From Portulaca oleracea (lineage: Eukaryota > Streptophyta > Magnoliopsida > Caryophyllales > Portulacaceae), in contig CM055882.1 of NCBI GenBank assembly GCA_029582165.1, positions 19,609,867 through 19,673,866 on the forward strand: a DNA stretch of 64,000 nt, in the 5' to 3' direction. The stretch's first letter is position 1, and every line of letters begins with the position of its first letter. Under the pieces are notes generated by a model that saw only the letters and a list, made by a program, of their open reading frames with translations, searched no databases and was not told the DNA's origin. Shown piece by piece: positions 56,425 to 64,000 of this stretch. A program made the translations under genes and the position numbers.

Positions 56425-56638
56425 TAACAAGATCAAACAAAGACTTTGGTTGGGAGATAATTTCACACCCTTTTAATTCAGCAATCTATCCAATATATAT
56501 ACACACTGTATTGCCTAAAACTTCCTATACAAGGGTGCAACACAATATTCAACTTTCCTATACAAACGTCTAATAATTAGGAAACTAAGATAGGAAAAGA
56601 TACAAAGAATATACACCAAATTAGGATTGATCTTAATA
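56425..56638 (-). repeat. 5' LTR of the second Copia element
   Basis: 214 bp, partner of 51,779-51,992. Confidence 0.92.
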
Positions 56639-57960
56639 TCACCCCTCCTAATTGAGTATGCTTTATACTTTTATAAGGGGCTAATACTTTAAAATTGAAC
56701 AACCTGCAAATTTTATATGGTCAATTATGCATGATTGCGTTTCCCTTTAAATATCTCATTTTTTGCCTTTCCTCTCTTATTTTTCATTGTTGGCCTACTA
56801 CAACATCTTAACAAGAGGACAAGATCTACAGGTTTCAGCATTTGTGATAAATGATGGTGTAACCAGAATGTTTGATTGGTCACCTTCTCTCATTCTTAAT
56901 TCATGTCATGTACTCTATCATGTGCAGGTCGCCAAACTGCCTCACAAAAACAGAATTCTCAAAAATACAATTATTATGCAAAAAAGACAAAGAAATCTAC
57001 GAAAGTGATATTTGGGGGTCCTATATCAGATCATTAGACAAAGTTAACCACCCAAAAACACAAACAGAAGGAACATCGAACATGCATATGTATGTGATGC
57101 TTTTTTTAGTTAGATTGTAGTAGTAGAAAGCAATAATAAGTGCACAATCCTACTTCTATTTCCTCCCCCAATTATATATGTGCTTATTTCCACATATGTC
57201 TTCATTTCCATCTATCAAATGTCAAAATTGAACACCCATTACCCCATCTTAATTTTAAATCAACGTTTTCAATAATTCCATCCCACCCATAACAAATTAA
57301 GAGGACGTAGACATTAAAAATGTATGTATTCGCAAGTATCAGATATATATTTGTGGATCCAAGACCCCCTTAAGCTATCATTTCACCATTCACGTTGTCG
57401 GCCATATCCCACCATTTCCTATTTGATACTCTAAATTTGTAATGTTAATTTGATCTAAAACAAAAGATAAAAATATATTTATTGAAATAATTTGATATAA
57501 TAACTCAGCTACAATCAAGAATGGGAAACTAAAGAATTTGTTTTTAAATTGGATATAAAAGGAGGAATACAATTTATATTACATACATTTAGAGTATGTG
57601 CTCCAGTAAATATAAATGAACAATTATGTTATTGGGTCTAACAATAGGTAGAAATGGATGAACATATTATGCTATTAAGAGTGAATAAATGAATAGATAT
57701 AAATGAATGATTATGCTATTGAAATTGGACAATGTCCATATTTAAAGCACATACTCCAGAAACATGTAATAAATTACGTGATACTTCCCTAAAAATGAAA
57801 AAGAAAACGAAAGCGGTTTTTCCTTTTCTTACACTTCCAACTTCTTTCTTTCTATTCAAAGGAATTCAAAATACGAGTCGTCGAAGTTTTCTAGTATGAA
57901 TCATTTGTATCTTTTAACGAGTACTAACATATCTCAGTTAACATTTAGAGCGGCAAACTG
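56639..57960. other. AT-rich spacer
   Basis: No gene or repeat structure that I can support. GAATGATTATGCTATTGA-type phrases recur at 57,610-57,730. Confidence 0.5.
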
Positions 57961-58456
57961 GGGTTTATTTACATTTTGGACCCTTAGGTATAGGGATATT
58001 TATCTTCTGAAACTTTGGATTTCATTGTTTATTTTTGGGACCCTAAAGTTTATGGTTGAATAAAAAAGACCTTAAAGTTTGTAGGTTGAAAAAAGTTTAG
58101 TGTATTGTTTTTCTTTTTCTTCAATTCCCATATTTGAATTTATTTCCTTATTAGCGCCAAACTTCAGGACTAAGGTTAAAACTAATAATAAAGTTGTAAT
58201 GCACTTCTCTTATTCAAGTCGGAACTACTTTGACCCTGGGCACTTCAGGGTCTAATTAGTTCCAACATGAATAAGAGAGATAGTGTATTATAGCTTCAAT
58301 ATCAGTTTTAACCTTACTCGTGAACTTTGGTGCTAATCGTGAGATAAATTCAAACATAGGAAGAAAAAGAAAAACAGTATATGGACTTTTTTTTTTTCAA
58401 CCTACAAAAAGAAAATAAATAACCCTATACTTCGGAGTTCAAAATGCAAAAAGACC
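57961..58456. mobile_element. long-inverted-repeat MITE, copy 1
   Basis: Starts GGGTTTATTTACATTTTGGA and ends TTCAAAATGCAAAAAGACC. The arms carry inverted GACCCTAAAGTTTATGG-type phrases and meet in a centre with CTCTTATTCA...TGAATAAGAG. Flanks GGCAAACTG / GACAAATTA agree at 6 of 9, a diverged 9-bp duplication. Confidence 0.75.
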
Positions 58457-59049
58457 GACAAATTAGTGTTTTCTGAAATAATTTTTATTTAGATGTTTAA
58501 GGACCACGTACAAGGTCTTCCTTTTAGATTTTGGGATGTGAACCCAAGTTTGATGTTATAAAAGGAAAAAGTATGGTTGGGTACGTTGCATGAACCTACA
58601 AGTGGTTGTTTTTGAAACGTTTAAATCAAGTTGATTGAACTCATTGATATATTGTCAATTTAGTTTACTTGGAGTCTAAAACCTGGTCCAAAGCTGGAGC
58701 TTTCAACTTAAGTGCAAGTTAGGAAAACAAGATTATGACTAACAAACGAAAGCGATGGAACAAGCTCAGATTTAGAACTACCCTCTTTTGTCGTCTTAAA
58801 TTTTTTTTCTTTGAGTGATGAAACACAGTATTAACTGTTCATCTTATTCACCTAATTAATAAAAGGCCACATTCTAAAAGTCTTAACAATACAAATTTCA
58901 AACTCAATTTAGGTCTTTAGGATATTGTTTTAATGTTGCTGATCTAGTTAGTCTTGATCCTGCTCCCAGAAAGGACAGGTACGACTTGTGACACACTCAA
59001 TTTGAAAATTACTTATGAAACTAATCTCATCCAAATGTCATTCTTTTCT

Positions 59050-59395
59050 GAGGTTGGTTGTCATGGTTGGTTGGAGTGCGGTGCGGTGAAAATTTGAAAA
59101 ATTTGATATGTTGTGAAAAGTTGTGGTGGAATGTGAAATGTTGTGGTGGAAATTATGGTAAGTGGATTGGAATATTTTAAATTAATCATGGTTGTAAAAA
59201 ATAATCACATTTATTTTTTCTATTTTCTATTTATATAAAAAGTGGGTTACTTTTTTGTATTTTCCAATTTTGGGTATTTTAAATGAAAAGGTATAACTTT
59301 TAATAAAAGATAAATGAAAAGTGAAATAGTAAATTGTGGTAGGTTGCGTTAGAAATTGTAAAATTGTGATGCGATAGGGAACCACAACCAACCAG
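59050..59395. repeat. possible MITE with GGTTGGTTGT ends
   Basis: GAGGTTGGTTGTCATGGTTG on the left and GGAACCACAACCAACCAG on the right are roughly inverse. Inside, GTTGTGGTGGAA recurs. Boundaries uncertain. Confidence 0.4.
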
Positions 59396-59621
59396 TCGTA
59401 TAAATGAACGAAGTCTTAAATGGTTTCACCAAACTAAATACAAAGATGCACCGTAATGCTTAAAATTAGACAAATCGAGTTGATATACCTTTTCTTCTTT
59501 TGCTTGAGATTTTGTTTGATTTGAAAGGGATATAAAATATAAAGAATTTAAATTAATTAATTCATATAATTGTTGTCTATGAAAAAGCTTTGGCAACAGA
59601 GTAAGGTACATTGTTTAGGGT

Positions 59622-60185
59622 CTTTTTTTTATTATTAGAAACCAACAGGCTAAAAGCATCAAAGATGCTACAAAGTATCCGCCATAACAGCCAAAACAGT
59701 AGAGACAACCGCCAAAAAAACAGCAAAAGCATAAAGCTACAACCATGAGAACCCAAAAAACAACAAACCACAGCTGAAGAACCACCCAAAGAACAACAAA
59801 TGACTTCTTCTTGGAAGAAGTAACCTTCAACCCACAAACCTTTCCACTAGATCCTTCTTTTGATCAATCGCCGCACGAGCATCTTCAATCATCTTCATCT
59901 TCATCTTCCGCGAAGATTCAATAGACGTCGATTTAGATCTTCGAGATGCATCCAAAACCAACTTCTATTTAGATTTCAACACAACCTTGTCTCTCCTTTT
60001 ACTCCGAACACCGACCTTTGAAAGATCCAGGATAGAATCCTCAAGATCATGAGAGACATCCGACACCGAATAAATCGAGACTGTATCCTCACAACCAATA
60101 GGGGCATGATCACAAAGGGCAACCTTGCCTCTTTGATCTGTGCGTGTTTATCATGATTCATGTGACATCGTTCAATTTTCAATAT
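59622..60185 (-). mobile_element. LINE 3' end (minus)
   Basis: On the minus strand, reading to lower coordinates: a partly open peptide (DLEDSILDLSKVGVRSKRRD; SIESSRKMKMKMIEDARAAI), a T/G-rich 3' UTR with GCTGTTTTGGC words, TAGCATCTTTGATGCTTTTAG, then TCTAATAATAAAAAAAAA at 59,637-59,622. It shares the peptide and the tail with the copy at 39,815. The 5' limit is not clear. Confidence 0.6.
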
Positions 60186-60568
60186 TGGCTGAATGACTAT
60201 TTCAATTATAGAAGAGCAGTGAACCTATATATTTTAGAGTTGAAATAGGATATAGCTTATACTTTAGGATTTCTTTGATGTCAGCAAATTATTGAAGCTT
60301 ATGTTATGTACCAGTTCACAATTCTTTTAGTAAAAGGGGTAACTATTTCCAATTTATATTGCTGTGAAAATGAATATATAATATATTTAGGAAAATGATA
60401 AGAAACTTTCAACTAGATAATTTTTTAGCATTTTATGTTAGTGCGACCCTAACTCGATCAGATCACATGTTTTTTAATAATAATTATAAAATGAGTCTTA
60501 TCTTAGTGAATATTATTGTACATTAAAATTTAAAGAAAGTATTTAGTTAAATTATTGTATATCATATA

Positions 60569-60805
60569 CTCCCTCCGTTTTTATTTATCTGTCACATAGG
60601 AAATTATGTTAAGAACTCTTATCGTTAATATTTTAATTTGTATAAATTTTCGTCATACAAAATTGATGTCATTAAATTCGTAATAAAAAATACTATTAAA
60701 AAAGTATAATATTATATTTTTTTTATAAAAAATTTATATTAGAAATTATTAATTAAAGATTGACACTGAAAACCATAAATGACAGATAAAAATGAACGAA
60801 GGGAG
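60569..60805. mobile_element. Stowaway-like MITE 3
   Basis: CTCCCTCCGTTTTTATTTAT...GAACGAAGGGAG, TA on both sides (60,567-60,568; 60,806-60,807), 237 bp. Confidence 0.9.
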
Positions 60806-61132
60806 TATAAATTTTCTACAATTATAATAAACGTATTCATAAGTTTTAAATTTATCAAAATACATGTATAGTATACTTAATAAATGATATTGATTCAATT
60901 ATAAATTGTCACTTGTATTCATGGACGTATATATTTAATGAACTAAAACCGTTATAATTGATAATTATTATAATAATAAAGAAAATTAGTTTTATAAAGT
61001 ATAATAAATATTAATATGATGATAGAAAAAGACTTAAAAATATCTTACGACGATAATCATATAATTCCTCTACAATATAATCCTTCATTCACTCTGGTGC
61101 AATGTCTAGCAAGGTCGACCGAATACAATCTC

Positions 61133-61688
61133 GGGTTTTTTACATTTTGGACCCTGAATTTTAGGGGTATTTATATTCTGAACCCTTGGTTTTCAACTTT
61201 AACTTTTTGGACCCTAAAGTTTGTAGGCCGAAAAAAAGGACCCTAAAGTTTGTGAGGTGAAAACAAAGCCCGTTTCCCTTTTTTTTTCTTTCCATGTTTG
61301 AATTTCTCTCCCGATTGTCATCAAACTTGAAGACTAAAATTAAAATCGATATTAAAGTTATAATAGAACTCTTTTATTCATGTTGGAGTTACTTAAAACC
61401 ATGTACTCAAGGGTCTAAGTAGCCCCGACATGAATAAGAGAGGTGTATTATAGCTTCAATTAATATTAGTTTTAACCATAGTCCTGAAGTTTGACATCAA
61501 TCGAGAGATAAATTCAAACATGGGAGGAAAATAATGACTGAGACAGGGGCCTTTTTCTTCAGCCCACAAACTTGAAGGTCCGTTTTTATTCAGCCTACAA
61601 ACTTTAGAGTCTAAAAAGTTAATGTTGAAAACTAAGGATTCAGAATATAAATACTCATAAAATTCAGGGTCTAAAATGCAAAAAACCC
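61133..61688. mobile_element. long-inverted-repeat MITE, copy 2
   Basis: 556 bp. GGGTTTTTTACATTTTGGAC at the left, GTCTAAAATGCAAAAAACCC at the right, so an inverted repeat with few mismatches. Flanked by ATACAATCTC (61,123-61,132) and ATACAACCTC (61,689-61,698), a 9-10-bp duplication with one mismatch, as Mutator-like elements make. Confidence 0.88.
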
Positions 61689-61852
61689 ATACAACCTCAT
61701 TAAAAAAAAAAGTAGCACTATCTAGGTCATGCATTTTGCGCATTTCCTTTCACTATCAACATCTTGGAGAAATTATGTGCATGTATAAGAGAATGGACTA
61801 CAGAGAAAAAGCAAGCGAGTTACAACAAAGTTACGAACCATCAAATGAAGGG

Positions 61853-62602
61853 GTTCTTTTTTGCATTTTGTACCTCAAAGTAAAGGGTAATTAATTTTTT
61901 TAGATCTTTGGTTTTCATTGTTAATTTTTGGACCCTAAAATTTATGGGCCGAGTAAAAAGGACCTTAAAGTTTGTTGGTTGTGAAAAAAGACTCGTGTAC
62001 TGTTTTTTCCTTCTCATGTTCGAATTTTCTTCCGATTGGCGCCAAACTTTAAGAAGAAGGTTAAAACTAATATTGAAACTATAATATACCTCTCTTATTC
62101 ATGTCGAAAGGGTCTAAGTAGTTCTGACATGAATAAGAGATGTGTACTACCTCCGTCCTAAATAATTGTCAATTTGACTAAATTTTGACCATTAATTACT
62201 CACAAATTACAATGAGTTACAATATGAAATTATCACCATTAGAAAGATATTGTACTAAAAATTACAATGATATTAATTTTATATTGTAACTCATGTAATT
62301 TGTAAGTATTCAACGATCAAAGTTTAGTCAAATGGACAATTATTTAGGGACGGAGGTAGTATTATAGTTTCAATATTAGTTTTAACCTTAGTCCTAAAGT
62401 TTGGTGTCAATCAGGAGAAAAATTCAAAGATAGGAAAAAAAAAGAAAAATACTACACCAACCTTATTTTCAGTTCACAAACTTTAGATCCTTTTTTAGCC
62501 AGTCTACAAATGTTAGGGTTCAAAAAATTAACGTTGATCGAAAACTAAGGGTTCACAAAAATAATTACCTTATACTTCAACATTCAAAATGCAAACAACC
62601 AT
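61853..62602. mobile_element. long-inverted-repeat MITE, copy 3, interrupted
   Basis: Left GGGTTCTTTTTTGCATTTTG, right CATTCAAAATGCAAACAACC. It is interrupted by Stowaway-like MITE 4 at 62,147-62,359. Without that it is about 540 bp, like copies 1 and 2. Confidence 0.82.
62147..62359. mobile_element. Stowaway-like MITE 4, nested in copy 3
   Basis: CTACCTCCGTCCTAAATAAT...ATTATTTAGGGACGGAGGTAG with TA on both sides (62,145-62,146; 62,360-62,361). 213 bp with nearly perfect long inverted ends. Confidence 0.92.
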
Positions 62603-63055
62603 GAACTGAAATATCAAAAGCAAGAATATGTAACTTTAGAGCATATGCATTGGTTGGAGCTCATTCCAATCAACCCATTGTCATTCCATTCCATTTCTTG
62701 ACAATGATATTGTTTCCAAGTTTCAAAATTTTGGAATTCATTATGGATCTCTAAACTATTCTGGAATGAAATCCACATCTTGCATCTTTTCTTATTTGTT
62801 ATTCGTGGAAAATTAATTTTTCTATTTTCATTTTACTTCAAAAGTAGATGTTGTGTATAATAAATTAAAATAACGACAAATAGTTTATTTAAAGTCTCAA
62901 TTTAAAATTTCCTTTATTATGGAGAAAGAAAAATTGAATTTCAAAAATTTAAAAAACAAAATGACGTGGCAAGACGAACCTCATTAAAAATTCAAAGTAA
63001 TGAAATACCATGCATTGAACATTTTTCTTTTAAAGAAAGGATACAACAATAGACA
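62603..63055. other. spacer
   Basis: No gene. AT-rich, ordinary composition. Confidence 0.5.
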
Positions 63056-64000
63056 CTAGGAAGCCCTTCTCTCAAGGGATCTCTCAAGCGCATCCTCACT
63101 TACAATAACTGAAAGATCTCTATGAAAGCTAAAATCATAATAACACGAAGAAGATACCAATAAACCCAACTTAGCTAGCCAATCTGCAGCACGATTCCCT
63201 TCACGAAAAACATGATGAACTTCAACAGCAACACACTCCCTCATAAAAGCACGAATGTCTTTGATTATCTGCGCAATCTCCCAAGGTGACTGGGAGGTTC
63301 CATTAACAGCATTAATAAGCGTAAGATTATCCCCTTCCAAAACAACTCTTCGAAATCCATTAGAAACAGCATCCCGAATCCCGTTACGCATGGCAACAGC
63401 TTCAGCCACCAAAACAGAAGAGCTACTCAAGTTGAAAGCTGCTACACGAAGGAGACAACCCTGATCATCCCGCATAATGTATCCCCCTCCAGCAGTATTC
63501 GAATTTCGGGCTCCATCCGAATTAACTTTGATGAATCCCTCCTTCGGTTTCGACCAAACCACCCATCTCGAACCCAGCAGACTGCCCCGATCCTGCGAAA
63601 CAACCCCTCCTAGAGCCTCAGTCAACCTTTCTCTAATCCTCCATTCAGCCGAAGCACGCTTAGCACGCAACAACGCACCACCAGGGAGAGTGGTTTGACG
63701 TTGGAAAACCACCAAATTACGAGATTTTCACACACTCCATAAAAGCGCAACCACACGCTCAATAACAGAACATGTGGGATGACGAAAAAAACGGGTCAGA
63801 AAGGACTCAATCGAATCACTCGCGGTTGGGGTAAGGGAGATCCAACCTTGCTGCTTGGCAATAAGCCAAACTTCCCTAGCGTATTCACAATGTAAAAAAA
63901 GATGGTCCTCACTTTCAGCACAATTATGACACATAGGACATAAGGGAAGAACGTTCACACCCCGATATAGAAGATAAGTGGTAACTGGGAGTGCATCCTG
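63056..64000 (-). pseudogene. LINE ORF2 C-terminus: zinc-binding region and RNase H
   Basis: The minus strand enters from the right edge with the zf-RVT region (CPMCHNCAESEDHLFLHCEY). A stop at 63,728-63,730 interrupts, then the same frame goes on through NLVVFQRQTTLPGG to an RNase H domain (KVNSDGARNSNTAGGGYIMR, AEAVAMRNGIRDAV, LEGDNLTLINAVNG, HHVFREGNRAADWLAKLG) ending at 63,056. This is the layout of plant L1 elements with RNase H (RVT_3). A host RNase-H-like gene is less likely because of the zf-RVT part and the stop. No long A tail is seen at the 3' end. Confidence 0.82.

Larger units (their letters stand above)
51779..56638 (-). mobile_element. complete Copia element with TA...TA ends
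   Basis: Two 214-bp LTRs (51,779-51,992 and 56,425-56,638) differ at 8 positions by my count (96% identical). Target duplication TCACT / TCACC (51,774-51,778; 56,639-56,643). tRNA-Met primer site TGGTATCAGAGC directly adjoins the 5' LTR (56,413-56,424, minus). Polypurine tract TTGGGGGGGG at 51,993-52,002. The full Copia gene order is present but broken by frameshifts, so it is inactive. LTRs start TATTAAG/TATTGAG and end CTTGTTA instead of TG...CA. Confidence 0.93.

Noticed and set aside
63056..63715. Stand-alone host RNase H gene
   Set aside because: It is preceded in frame by a zf-RVT region typical of plant LINE ORF2, separated only by a stop.

Overview
The window is plant nuclear DNA, almost certainly from a eudicot with a repeat-rich genome. 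The evidence is two recognisable plant genes (a xyloglucan endotransglucosylase/hydrolase and a DUF630/DUF632 protein of the NRG2 type), Copia and Ty3/gypsy LTR elements, CACTA, hAT, PIF/Harbinger, Mutator-like and Stowaway-like DNA elements, and plant L1 LINE fragments. A caryophyllid host is possible but I cannot prove it. I see no tRNA, rRNA, CRISPR array or bacterial-type operon.

Layout. 1-3.2 kb: 3' part of a decayed Ty3/gypsy polyprotein and its tail. 3.27-6.24 kb: minus-strand gag-only LTR element (gag, tRNA-Asp primer site, LTR), truncated. 6.2-9.1 kb: unassigned repeat relics. 9.2-10.5 kb: intact, intronless XTH gene (minus) with an unusual proline-rich N-terminal extension. 10.5-12.7 kb: AT-rich spacer with a purine-rich repeat. 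12.7-25.8 kb: a PIF/Harbinger transposon (dead transposase, then a Myb/SANT-like second ORF) cut open by a complete gag-only LTR element at 16,483-25,319. That element itself contains a 594-bp hAT-type MITE and a 1,689-bp solo LTR. 25.8-38.2 kb: a Copia element (minus) whose integrase is split by a 4,990-bp CACTA derivative and whose leader holds a 1,163-bp hAT element. 38.2-40.25 kb: MITEs and a short LINE insertion with a 14-bp target duplication. 40.5-45.06 kb: the NRG2-like gene (minus, four coding exons, 5' UTR intron). 45.1-48.1 kb: a promoter-side tandem duplication, a 1.58-kb near-palindrome and a minisatellite. 48.35-50.83 kb: Athila-like gag plus LTR (minus). 51.78-56.64 kb: complete but frameshifted Copia element (minus) with matching 214-bp LTRs and TA...TA ends. 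57-64 kb: three copies of a long-inverted-repeat Mutator-like MITE, two Stowaway-like MITEs, a LINE tail, and the RNase H end of a LINE.

The two host genes look functional: one encodes a secreted cell-wall enzyme, the other a putative membrane-anchored regulatory protein. The rest is a stratified record of nested insertions. For several of them both the target-site duplication and the reading frame of the interrupted host element can be read directly, so the order of events is clear: Harbinger first, then the gag-only LTR element, then the MITE and solo LTR inside it; and Copia first, then CACTA and hAT inside it. The observations most worth follow-up are the XTH fusion, the gag-only retroelement family, and the clusters of short variable palindromes carried by the LTRs.
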